DNA of 64,000 nt, from the NCBI RefSeq assembly GCF_008642335.1, contig NZ_CP029191.1:3472001-3536000 (forward strand). The letters are read 5' to 3'. The DNA comes from Streptomyces venezuelae. GTDB lineage: Bacteria > Actinomycetota > Actinomycetes > Streptomycetales > Streptomycetaceae. Within the stretch, counting starts at the first letter, position 1; each line of letters starts with the position of its first letter. The notes below the pieces were generated by a model. It did no database searches, had not been told where the DNA came from, and was given only the letters and a program-made list of their open reading frames with translations. Position numbers and translations under genes: made by a program. Positions 52,548 through 60,490 of the stretch are shown here, piece after piece.

Positions 52548-52798
52548 TGTCCTCCCCTGTGCTGACCCGGAGCCCCGAGCTCTCAGGGTCATTCCCCACG
52601 GGCCGGTTTCCCCGAGCGGCCCGCCTCCCGCTTCAGATCTCCCCTCGGCCACGACGGTCAATCCTTGAGTGTGGTCACCCGAACGAGGGGTGTTATCGGC
52701 GAACCGGCCGCTTTCGAAAACAGGTTCGATAGCGTGCGGGGGTGTGGAGCAGTACCAGGCGTGAAACCCGGGCGGAACCAAGGGGGGTGCCAGGAATC

Positions 52799-53662
52799 AT
52801 GGTGCGGCGCATCGACGTGACGGGCGCGGGTGGCGTACGCCTCGCCGCCTGGGAGTACGCCGACCCTCCCAAACTCAGGGAGGCCGACGCGGCACCCGGA
52901 GGGGTGCTGTTACTGCACGGCCTGATGGGCCGCGCCTCCCACTGGACGGGCACGGCCCGCTGGCTCGCCGAGCGGCACCGCGCGGTCGCCCTCGACCAGC
53001 GCGGCCACGGCAGGAGCGAGAAGCCCGCCGACGGCCCCTACACCCGCGATGCCTACGTGGACGACGCCGAAGCCGCCCTCGTCCAGCTCGACCTCGCGCC
53101 CGCCGTCCTCATCGGCCACTCCATGGGCGCCCTCACCGCCTGGCAGCTCGCCGCGCGCCGCCCCGACCTCGTCCGGGGCCTCATCATCTGCGACATGCGG
53201 GCCTCCGCACTCGGCGCCGCCTCCCAGCGGGAGTGGGAGGACTGGTTCAAGTCCTGGCCCGTGCCGTTCGCGACGCTCGCCGACGTACGCAAGTGGTTCG
53301 GCGAGGACGACCCCTGGGTGGAGCGGCCCAACCCCGCGCGCGGGGAGTTCTTCGCCGAGGTGATGACGGAGGGCCCCGACGGCTGGCGGCCCGTCTTCGA
53401 CCGCGCCCAGATGCTCAGCTCACGTGAGACATGGGTGCACGACGCGCACTGGGAGGAGCTGATCCAGGTCCGCTGCCCGGCGCTCGTCGTGCGCGGCCAG
53501 GACGGCGAGCTCGGCCGCGCGGAATCCCAGGAGATGGTGCGGGTGCTGCCCCGCGGGGAGTACGCGGAGGTCGCCGACGCGGGGCATCTCGTGCACTACG
53601 ACCAGCCGGAGGCGTGGCGGGCCGCCGTCGAACCGTTTCTGGACGGGGTCCTTTCGCGGTGA
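52799..53662 (+). CDS. Alpha/beta-fold hydrolase
   Basis: A 287-residue hydrolase. The oxyanion-hole segment is LLLHGLMGRASHW, the nucleophile elbow GHSMG has S108, the acid is in VVRGQDGELG, and the catalytic histidine is in DAGHLVHYDQP. The fold and cap resemble esterases and C-C hydrolases; the substrate is unknown. A start at ATG 52799 is preferred (CCAGGA upstream); GTG 52742 would add an arginine-rich leader. The gap 52548-52798 before it holds no other gene. It converges with pdxH, and a REP-like repeat lies between them. Confidence 0.88.
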   Translation: MVRRIDVTGAGGVRLAAWEYADPPKLREADAAPGGVLLLHGLMGRASHWTGTARWLAERHRAVALDQRGHGRSEKPADGPYTRDAYVDDAEAALVQLDLAPAVLIGHSMGALTAWQLAARRPDLVRGLIICDMRASALGAASQREWEDWFKSWPVPFATLADVRKWFGEDDPWVERPNPARGEFFAEVMTEGPDGWRPVFDRAQMLSSRETWVHDAHWEELIQVRCPALVVRGQDGELGRAESQEMVRVLPRGEYAEVADAGHLVHYDQPEAWRAAVEPFLDGVLSR

Positions 53663-53710
53663 ATCGTTGCCCCGTGTGTGGGGCGCCGTTCGATCGTGGC
53701 CTTCGGCCTA

Positions 53711-53735
53711 CTCGTCCTCAATCGCCGGACGGGCT
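53711..53735. repeat. Streptomyces REP-like sequence
   Basis: CGTCCTCAATCGCCGGACGG and its flank form a short hairpin-prone element that recurs between Streptomyces genes (recognition from memory). It lies in the 111-base gap between the convergent hydrolase and pdxH genes and is related to the larger repeat at 55931. Confidence 0.55.
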
Positions 53736-53773
53736 ATAAGCCTCACCCGTGCCGGGCGGGCGAAGGCCCAGGC

Positions 53774-54463
53774 TCACGGGCTCAGGCGTTCCACCCGCCA
53801 GGCCTCGTCGCCCTCGGCCCGTACGTAGCGCAGGCGGTCGTGGAGGCGGTCCGGTCTGCCCTGCCAGAACTCCACCGCGTCGGGGCGGACGCGGTAGCCG
53901 CCCCAGTGCGGGGGGACCGGGACCTGTTCGCCCTCGGGGTAGCGGGCGGCGAGGTCGGCGTAGGCGCGGTCGAGTTCGGTGCGCGAGGCGAGGACCGAGG
54001 ACTGGGCGCTGGCCCAGGCGCCGAGCTGGGAGCCGTGCGGGCGGGTACGGAAGTAGGCAACCGTCTCCGCGCGGGCGACGCGCTCCGCCGTGCCCGTGAC
54101 GATCACCTGGCGGGCCACCGCGTGCCAGGGGAAGAGCAGCGAGACGTACGGGTTGGCGTCGAGCTCGCGGGCCTTGCGGGACCCGTAGTTGGTGAAGAAG
54201 ACGAAGCCCCGCTCGTCGAAGCCCTTCAGGAGCACCGTTCGCGAGCTGGGCCGGCCCGCCGGGTCCGCCGTGGAGACGACCATGGCGTTCGGTTCGTGGA
54301 CGACGTCCGTGTCGCGCGCCGCCTCCTTGAACCAGAGCGCGAACTGGTCCATGGGCGCGGCGGGCAGCTCCGTTTCGGAGAGCCCGCCGGTGGCGTACTG
54401 CTCCCGCATGTCGGCCGGTTCCGGGAGGGAGGCGCTGGACTCGGTCACGCGGTCATCTGTCAC
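53774..54463 (-). CDS. pdxH: Pyridoxamine/pyridoxine 5'-phosphate oxidase
   Basis: A 229-residue PdxH. N-terminal [16 protein letters not shown] is followed by the FMN-binding barrel: [53 protein letters not shown]. The C-terminus has [28 protein letters not shown] and RVERLSP, the canonical end that contacts substrate. It oxidises pyridoxamine or pyridoxine phosphate to pyridoxal phosphate. The start is GTG 54463 or 54448; both lie in a perfect 15-bp tandem duplication (54444-54473). It is divergent from the citrate synthase gene. Confidence 0.92.
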   Translation of the reverse strand: MTDDRVTESSASLPEPADMREQYATGGLSETELPAAPMDQFALWFKEAARDTDVVHEPNAMVVSTADPAGRPSSRTVLLKGFDERGFVFFTNYGSRKARELDANPYVSLLFPWHAVARQVIVTGTAERVARAETVAYFRTRPHGSQLGAWASAQSSVLASRTELDRAYADLAARYPEGEQVPVPPHWGGYRVRPDAVEFWQGRPDRLHDRLRYVRAEGDEAWRVERLSP

Positions 54464-54797
54464 GCGGTCATCTTGCCGTATTTGCCACGGCCGCAGGAGC
54501 GCCCGAGGGGGCGCACCGGCCCACGGGGAGGTGACGTGTGGCACTGAGTGCCGCATTCCATCGCCAAAGGTGGGGGCAACAGATATCGTCCTGCTGCCGC
54601 ATCGGTTGGGTGACCACCAGCCGCACGGGGCATACCGGGAAGACCGTTCCGGACCGCGAGTCGCCGGATCCGCCGCACCTCGACGGACACGACCGTGGAA
54701 CCGGGCCGGAAACGCCCACTTTTGACACATGGTCATGAGCTGATCGCAACCCATCTCTCGCCACCATCATGTCGAACCCATCACGAGGAGCCGCCTG
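54464..54797. other. Divergent intergenic region between pdxH and citrate synthase
   Basis: 334 bases. TTGACA at 54722-54727 is a possible -35 box for the citrate synthase gene but no good -10 is at the right distance. No small gene is convincing. Confidence 0.4.
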
Positions 54798-55904
54798 ATG
54801 TCCGACTTCGTACCTGGCCTTGAAGGAGTCGTCGCGTTCGAGACGGAGATCGCCGAACCCGACAAGGAAGGCGGCGCGCTCCGCTACCGGGGCGTCGACA
54901 TCGAGGACCTGGTCGGCCACGTCTCCTTCGGGAACGTGTGGGGCCTGCTCGTCGACGGTGCGTTCAACCCCGGCCTGCCGCCCGCCGAACCCTTCCCGAT
55001 CCCCGTGCACTCCGGTGACATCCGCGTCGACGTGCAGTCCGCCCTCGCCATGCTCGCCCCCGTCTGGGGCCTGCGGCCGCTGCTCGACATCAGCGAGGAG
55101 CGCGCCCGCGAGGACCTGGCGCGGGCCGCCGTCATGGCGCTCTCGTACGTCGCCCAGTCGGCCCGCGGGCAGGGCCTGCCGATGGTCCCGCAGCGGGAGA
55201 TCGACAAGGCGGAGACGGTCGTCGAGCGGTTCATGAAGCGGTGGCGCGGCGAGCCGGACCCCAAGCACGTCCAGGCCGTCGACGCGTACTGGACGTCGGC
55301 CGCCGAGCACGGCATGAACGCGTCCACGTTCACCGCCCGCGTCATCGCCTCCACCGGCGCGGACGTGGCGGCGGCGCTGAGCGGGGCGGTCGGCGCGATG
55401 TCCGGACCGCTGCACGGCGGCGCGCCCTCGCGGGTCCTCGGCATGATCGAGGAGATCGAGCGCACGGGTGACGCGGTGGCGTACGTGAAGCAGGCGCTGG
55501 ACAAGGGTGAGCGGCTGATGGGCTTCGGGCACCGGGTGTACCGGGCGGAGGATCCGCGGGCGCGGGTGCTGCGGCGTACGGCGCGTGAGCTGGGTGCGCC
55601 CCGCTTCGAGGTCGCGGAGGCACTGGAGAAGGCGGCGCTCGACGAGCTGCACGCCCGTCGGCCCGACCGGGTCCTCGCCACGAACGTGGAGTTCTGGGCG
55701 GCGATCGTCCTCGACTTCGCGGAGGTGCCGGCGCATATGTTCACGTCGATGTTCACGTGTGCGCGGACTGCGGGGTGGTCGGCGCACATTCTTGAGCAGA
55801 AGCGGACGGGGCGGCTTGTGCGGCCCTCCGCGCGGTACATCGGGCCCGGGGCGCGGAATCCTCGCGAGATCGACGGGTACGGGGACATCGCGGGCCGAGG
55901 CTGA
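54798..55904 (+). CDS. Citrate synthase family protein
   Basis: A 368-residue citrate synthase, shorter than the approximately 430-residue main enzyme and typical of the second (CitA2-like) type in Streptomyces. Catalytic residues are H206 in SGPLHGGAP, H245 in GFGHRVYRAEDPRA and D306 in AIVLDFAEVP. It condenses acetyl-CoA, or possibly propionyl-CoA as in 2-methylcitrate synthase, with oxaloacetate; the sequence alone does not decide. GAGGAG precedes the ATG. A long inverted repeat follows the stop. Confidence 0.88.
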   Translation: MSDFVPGLEGVVAFETEIAEPDKEGGALRYRGVDIEDLVGHVSFGNVWGLLVDGAFNPGLPPAEPFPIPVHSGDIRVDVQSALAMLAPVWGLRPLLDISEERAREDLARAAVMALSYVAQSARGQGLPMVPQREIDKAETVVERFMKRWRGEPDPKHVQAVDAYWTSAAEHGMNASTFTARVIASTGADVAAALSGAVGAMSGPLHGGAPSRVLGMIEEIERTGDAVAYVKQALDKGERLMGFGHRVYRAEDPRARVLRRTARELGAPRFEVAEALEKAALDELHARRPDRVLATNVEFWAAIVLDFAEVPAHMFTSMFTCARTAGWSAHILEQKRTGRLVRPSARYIGPGARNPREIDGYGDIAGRG

Positions 55905-55930
55905 GGCTGAGACCGGGCCTCCGGCGGTTT

Positions 55931-56092
55931 TCTCCCCGACCCCGCCCCTTCCCGTAACCAGGGGGCTCCGCCCCCTGGACCCCCGCTCCTCAAACGCCGG
56001 AGGGGCTGGGATTTCCAGCCCCTCCGGCGTTTGAGGAGCGGGGTCTGGGGCGGAGCCCCAGTTTCCGGAAGGGGCGGGGTCGGGGAGACTTT
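55931..56092. repeat. Long inverted repeat, Streptomyces REP-like, acting as bidirectional terminator
   Basis: A perfect 29-bp stem (55981-56009 with 56015-56043, loop GATTT) extends outward imperfectly to about 78 bp per arm, including GGGGCGGAGCCCC-type palindromes on each side. It fills the gap between the convergent citrate synthase and TetR genes. The central CTCCTCAAACGCCGGAGGGG sequence is widespread between Streptomyces genes. Confidence 0.8.
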
Positions 56093-56684
56093 AGGTCTGT
56101 AGCGCCGTCTCCACCAGGACCGTCCACTGCGCCACCACCCGTTCCCGCCGCGCCCCGTCGTCCGTGAGCAGGTTCGCGAGGCCCAGGCCGCGGGCCATGT
56201 CCAGGAGGCCCTGGATGGTTTCGCGGACGCCGGGGCGTGACTCGTCCGCGCCGAGGAGGGACACCGCTATGCGGTGCGTCTCGCGGCCCACGCGGGACTC
56301 CAGTTCCGTCACCCGCGCCCCGAGCGCCGGCTCGTTCGACGCGGCCACCCACAGGTGGAGCGCCGCACGGAAGAGCGGACCGGTGTAGAGGTCGACGAGG
56401 GCGGCGACGACCGAGGCCCTGTCCTGCGACGGCAGGGCGCGCAGAGCCGTGGAGCGCTGCTCGGCGACGTACTCCACGGCCGCCGTGAACAGGTCCTCCC
56501 GCGTGGGGAAGTGGTGCTGCGCCGCGCCCCGCGACACCCCCGCCCGCTCGGCGACCACGGAGACCGTGGAGCCCGCCCAGCCGTGCTCGGCGAGGCAGGA
56601 CACCGCGGCCTCCAGGAGTTTCTGCCGGGTCGCGCGGCTGCGGTCCTGCTTGGGGGCCCGGTCGGCGGCGGTCACAGCACCCAT
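56091..56684 (-). CDS. TetR-family regulator at the end of the Atu/Liu-like operon
   Basis: A 197-residue TetR protein. The helix-turn-helix is RQKLLEAAVSCLAEHGWAGSTVSVVAERAGVSRGAAQHHFPTREDLF (about 18-64), with a helical ligand domain after it. Its start overlaps the hydratase gene by 13 bases, so it is made with the operon and probably autoregulates it in response to a CoA ester, as LiuR/AtuR-type regulators do. The operon promoter is outside the window, so its operator cannot be seen. It is the second candidate regulator for the nine-copy palindrome. Confidence 0.9.
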   Translation of the reverse strand: MGAVTAADRAPKQDRSRATRQKLLEAAVSCLAEHGWAGSTVSVVAERAGVSRGAAQHHFPTREDLFTAAVEYVAEQRSTALRALPSQDRASVVAALVDLYTGPLFRAALHLWVAASNEPALGARVTELESRVGRETHRIAVSLLGADESRPGVRETIQGLLDMARGLGLANLLTDDGARRERVVAQWTVLVETALQT

Positions 56685-57406
56685 GGGCGCTCCCGTCGTT
56701 CGAGGAACGCCGTCATGCCCTCGCGCGCCTCGGCGGAGCCGAAGAGCCGCGCGGACAGGGCCGTGAGGGCGTCCGATTGGTCGTCGAATGCGTCGAGCAC
56801 CCTAGCCGTGAGCAGCTTCTTCGTCTCGGCCAGGGCTCCCGGCGCCGCCCCGCGGAGGCCTTCGAGGAGGGGTGCGAGGGCGGCGTCCGCGTCCGGGCCC
56901 GCCACCGTGACCAGGCCGATCCGGGCCGCTTCCGCCGCGTCGAAGCGCTCGCCGGTGAGGTAGTAGCGGGCGACCGCGCTCGGGTCGATGCGGGGCAGGA
57001 GCGGGAGGGAGATGACGGCGGGGGCCACCCCTATGTGCACCTCCGTGAACGCGAAGGACGAAGCCGGTCCCGCCGCCGCCAGGTCGCACGCGCCGAGCAG
57101 CCCGAGCCCGCCCGCCCGCACATGGCCGTCCACCCGTGCGACCACCGGTTTGGGCAGCGAGACGATCTGCCGGAGCAGCGCGACGAACGCCGCCGGGTCC
57201 GGCGGCGCCTTCAGGTCGGCGCCCGCGCAGAACGTCGTCCCCGTGTGGGTGAGGAGGACGGCGCGCGTCGCGCTGTCCTCGCCGAGGTCGGCCAGCGCTT
57301 CGGCGAGGGCTTTGACGACCTCCGCCGAGAGCGCGTTGCGGCGCTCGGGCGCGCTCAGGGTGACGGTCGTGATGCCACGGGCCGGCGAAGAGACGGTGAG
57401 ACTCAC
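56672..57406 (-). CDS. Enoyl-CoA hydratase, methylglutaconyl/isohexenylglutaconyl type (LiuC/AtuE-like)
   Basis: A 244-residue crotonase. FCAGADLKAPP and GHVRAGGLGLLGACDLA form the oxyanion hole. The active-site stretch FTEVHIGVAPAVISLPLL has the GxxPAVIS pattern I associate with 3-methylglutaconyl-CoA and isohexenylglutaconyl-CoA hydratases rather than the PGAGGT pattern of ordinary hydratases. The carboxylase genes upstream would make exactly that type of substrate. GTG start at 57406 with GAGGAG. It lies 24 bases after the dehydrogenase gene. Confidence 0.87.
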   Translation of the reverse strand: MSLTVSSPARGITTVTLSAPERRNALSAEVVKALAEALADLGEDSATRAVLLTHTGTTFCAGADLKAPPDPAAFVALLRQIVSLPKPVVARVDGHVRAGGLGLLGACDLAAAGPASSFAFTEVHIGVAPAVISLPLLPRIDPSAVARYYLTGERFDAAEAARIGLVTVAGPDADAALAPLLEGLRGAAPGALAETKKLLTARVLDAFDDQSDALTALSARLFGSAEAREGMTAFLERRERPWVL

Positions 57407-57430
57407 GGATCGGGGCTCCTCAGGAGGACT

Positions 57431-58612
57431 TCAGTAGGACTTCGGCAGGCCCAGCGTCTGGTGCGAGACGTAGTTGAGGATCATTTCCCGGCTCACCGGG
57501 GCGATCCGTGCCACGCGGGACGCGACGATCAGCGACGCGAGCCCGAACTCCTTGGTCAGGCCGTTGCCGCCCAGCGTGTGCACGGACTGGTCGACGGCCT
57601 TCACGCACGCGTCGGCGGCGGCGAGCTTCGCCATGTTGGCGGCTTCGCCCGCGCCGACGTCGTCGCCCTCGTCGTAGAGCCTGGCGGCCTTCTGCATCAT
57701 CAGGCGGGCGAGTTCGATCTCCACGTGGGACTGGGCGAGGGGGTGTGCGATGGCCTGGTGGGCGCCGATCGGGGACTTCCACACGCTGCGTTCCTTCGCG
57801 TACTCGACGGCGCGGGACAGCGCGTACCGGCTCATGCCGAGCGCGAACGCGGCCGTCATGATGCGCTCGGGGTTGAGCCCCGCGAAGAGCTGGAGCAGGC
57901 CCGCGTCTTCATCGCCGACGAGTGCGTCCGCCGGGAGCCGTACGTCGTCGAGGGTCAGCTCGAACTGCTTCTCGGCCGCCTGGAGTTCCATGTCGATCTG
58001 CCGCCGCTCGAAGCCCGGGGCGTCGCGCGGGACGATGAACAGGCACGGCTTGAGGTTGCCCGTGCGCGCGTCGGACGTACGGCCCACGATGAGCGTCGCG
58101 TCGGCGATGTCGACGCCGGAGATGAAGACCTTGCGGCCGGTGAGCAGCCAGTCGCCGGAGTCCGGGTCGCGGCGCGCGGTGGTGGTGATGCGGTGCGAGT
58201 TGGAGCCCGCGTCGGGCTCGGTGATCCCGAACGCCATGGTGCGGGTGCCGTCGGCGAGCCCCGGCAGCCAGGTGCGCTTCTGCTCCGCGGTGCCGAAGCG
58301 GGCGATGACCGTGCCGCAGATCGCGGGCGAGACGACCATCATGAGGAGGGGGCAGCCCGCCGCCCCCAGCTCCTCAAGGACTATGGAGAGTTCCGCGATG
58401 CCGCCGCCCCCTCCCCCGTACTCCTCGGGCAGGTTCACGCCCAGGTAGCCGAGCTTTGCGGCGTCCGCCCACAGCTCGTCGGGGTGACCGCCGCTGCCTG
58501 CGACCTTGGCGAGGTAGTCGCGGCCGTACCGGCGTCCGAGCGCGGCGACGGCGGCGCGCAGGGCCTGGTGCTCCTCGGTTTCGAGGACGGTGCTGCGAGC
58601 GGTGGCACTCAT
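57431..58612 (-). CDS. Acyl-CoA dehydrogenase (AtuD/LiuA-like)
   Basis: A 393-residue acyl-CoA dehydrogenase with FGITEPDAGSNSHRITTTA, GRKVFISGVDIADATLIVGRT, and VHTLGGNGLTKEFGLASLI near the C-terminus. In the operon it would desaturate the branched acyl-CoA (isovaleryl- or citronellyl-type) before carboxylation; that order is inferred from the pathway. The start ATG overlaps the stop of the carboxylase alpha-subunit gene by four bases. Confidence 0.9.
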   Translation of the reverse strand: MSATARSTVLETEEHQALRAAVAALGRRYGRDYLAKVAGSGGHPDELWADAAKLGYLGVNLPEEYGGGGGGIAELSIVLEELGAAGCPLLMMVVSPAICGTVIARFGTAEQKRTWLPGLADGTRTMAFGITEPDAGSNSHRITTTARRDPDSGDWLLTGRKVFISGVDIADATLIVGRTSDARTGNLKPCLFIVPRDAPGFERRQIDMELQAAEKQFELTLDDVRLPADALVGDEDAGLLQLFAGLNPERIMTAAFALGMSRYALSRAVEYAKERSVWKSPIGAHQAIAHPLAQSHVEIELARLMMQKAARLYDEGDDVGAGEAANMAKLAAADACVKAVDQSVHTLGGNGLTKEFGLASLIVASRVARIAPVSREMILNYVSHQTLGLPKSY

Positions 58613-60477
58613 GACGACTCTCCCTCTTGGACTACGGCGAGCAGCGCGCCGACCTCGACCTGGCGGCCGGGCACGGCGTGCAGGGCGGTGAGCGTTCCTG
58701 AGGCGGGGGCGCAGATGCGGTGCTCCATCTTCATCGCCTCCAGCCAGACGAGCGGCTGCCCGGCGGTGACCCGCCGCCCCTCGGTGATGCCGTCCGCGAC
58801 GCGTACGACCGTGCCGGGCATGGGGGCGAGCAGGGAGCCGGGTGCGCGGCGGGTGGTGGGTTCGGGGAGCAGGGGCAGTGCGGTGAGGGCGGTGTCCCCG
58901 GCGGGTGTGCCGACGTGCACGCGGTCGCCGTAGCGGCTGACCGTGAACCTTCGCCGTACGCCCGCGACTTCGAGGACGACGAGCTCCGGACTCACCTCGA
59001 CGACGGTCACGCCGTCGGCGGCCGGGCCCTGCCGGGTGTGGTGGTAGCGGACCTCGTGCTCGGCGCCGTCGGGCTCGGTGCGGTACCGCTTGAGGTGGGG
59101 CTGCGAGCTGAGGTTGCGCCAGCCGCCGAACCGGGACCGTCCGTGCGCGTCGGCGAGCGCGGCGGCCAGCGGGGCGTGCGGGTCGGGGGCGGGGGCCGTG
59201 AGGGTGTCGGCGTGCCGGTCGTAGAAGCCGGTGTCCATACGGGCCGCGGCGAACTCGGGGTGCCGCAGGGAGCGTACGAGCAGGTCGCGGTTGGTGACGG
59301 GGCCGTGGATCGCGGCGCGTTCCAGGGCGCCCGCCAGTTTGCGTACGGCCTCGGCGCGGGTCGGGGCGTACGCGACGGCCTTGGCGAGCATCGCGTCGTA
59401 GTGCACGCCGACGGTGTCGCCGGCCGCGTAGCCGCTGTCGAGGCGGACGGCGCCGGGGACGTCGACGCGGTGCAGGGTGCCGGTCTGCGGGGCCCAGTCG
59501 GCGGCGGGGTCCTCGGCGTAGAGCCGGGCCTCGACGGCGTGGCCGTGGGCGGTCGGCGGGTCCTTCTCCAGGGCGTCACCCTCGGCGATCCGGATCTGCA
59601 GCGCGACGAGGTCGAGCCCGAACACGGCCTCCGTCACCGGGTGTTCGACCTGGAGGCGGGTGTTCATCTCCAGGAAGTGCGCGCGTCCGCCCGCCACCAG
59701 GAACTCGACGGTGCCCGCGCCCCGGTAGTCGGTGACGCGCGCGGCGCGCACGGCCTGCGCGTGCAGTTCGTCGACGAGCGAGGGGGCGAGCCCCGGGGCC
59801 GGGGACTCCTCGATGACCTTCTGGTGTCTGCGCTGGAGGCTGCAGTCACGGGTGCCGAGCGGCCACACGGTGCCGTGCGCGTCGGCCATGATCTGCACCT
59901 CGACGTGCCGTCCGCCCTCGACGTACGGCTCGACGAACACCTCGCCGTCCCCGAAGGCACTGGCGGCCTCGGAACGCGCGGCCTCCAGTTCCCTCTTCAG
60001 AGCAGGCAGTTCACGTACGACCCGCATGCCGCGCCCGCCGCCCCCTGCCGCCGCCTTCACCAGGACCGGCAGGTCGGCCTCGGTGACGTCGCCGAGCGGC
60101 GCGATGCCCATCAGCTCCTTGGCGCGCGTCTTGGACGCCATCGCCTCGATCGCCTCGGGCGGCGGCCCGATCCAGACGAGCCCGGCGTCCAGGACGGCGC
60201 GCGCGAAACCGGCGTTCTCGGAGAGGAAGCCGTAGCCGGGGTGGATCGCGTCGGCGCCCGCGGCCTGCGCGGCCTTCACGACGAGGTCGCCGCGGAGATA
60301 CGTGTCGGCGGGCGCCGCGCCCGGCAGCCGTACCGCGTGGTCCGCCTCCCGTACGTGCAGCGCGTCCGCGTCGGCGTCGGAGTACACGGCGACCGTGGCG
60401 ATGCCGAGCTCCCGGCAGGTGCGGAAGACGCGGCAGGCGATCTCGCCCCGGTTGGCCACCAACAGGGTGGAAATCAT
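58609..60477 (-). CDS. Acyl-CoA carboxylase alpha subunit (biotin carboxylase plus biotin carrier)
   Basis: A 622-residue protein with an N-terminal biotin carboxylase: LLVANRGEIACRVFRTC, IHPGYGFLSENAGFA, the ATP-grasp glycine loop KAAAGGGGRGM, RDCSLQRRHQKVIEE and FLEMNTRLQVEHPVTE. A linker domain and the C-terminal biotin carrier follow, with EAMKMEH and biotinylated K583. It resembles the alpha subunits of methylcrotonyl-, geranyl- and propionyl-CoA carboxylases. About ten residues are missing after KELMGIAPLGDV compared with typical homologues. It starts 13 bases after the beta-subunit stop. Confidence 0.93.
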   Translation of the reverse strand: MISTLLVANRGEIACRVFRTCRELGIATVAVYSDADADALHVREADHAVRLPGAAPADTYLRGDLVVKAAQAAGADAIHPGYGFLSENAGFARAVLDAGLVWIGPPPEAIEAMASKTRAKELMGIAPLGDVTEADLPVLVKAAAGGGGRGMRVVRELPALKRELEAARSEAASAFGDGEVFVEPYVEGGRHVEVQIMADAHGTVWPLGTRDCSLQRRHQKVIEESPAPGLAPSLVDELHAQAVRAARVTDYRGAGTVEFLVAGGRAHFLEMNTRLQVEHPVTEAVFGLDLVALQIRIAEGDALEKDPPTAHGHAVEARLYAEDPAADWAPQTGTLHRVDVPGAVRLDSGYAAGDTVGVHYDAMLAKAVAYAPTRAEAVRKLAGALERAAIHGPVTNRDLLVRSLRHPEFAAARMDTGFYDRHADTLTAPAPDPHAPLAAALADAHGRSRFGGWRNLSSQPHLKRYRTEPDGAEHEVRYHHTRQGPAADGVTVVEVSPELVVLEVAGVRRRFTVSRYGDRVHVGTPAGDTALTALPLLPEPTTRRAPGSLLAPMPGTVVRVADGITEGRRVTAGQPLVWLEAMKMEHRICAPASGTLTALHAVPGRQVEVGALLAVVQEGESS

Positions 60478-60490
60478 GGGGGTTTTCTCC

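Noticed and set aside
52487..52732. Small plus-strand frame upstream of the alpha/beta hydrolase
   Set aside because: It reads through a strong terminator hairpin, has no hydrophobic or conserved pattern and no good ribosome binding site.
53663..53773. Possible tRNA or small RNA between hydrolase and pdxH
   Set aside because: The fold is explained by a REP-like repeat; no anticodon arm or conserved tRNA boxes are present.
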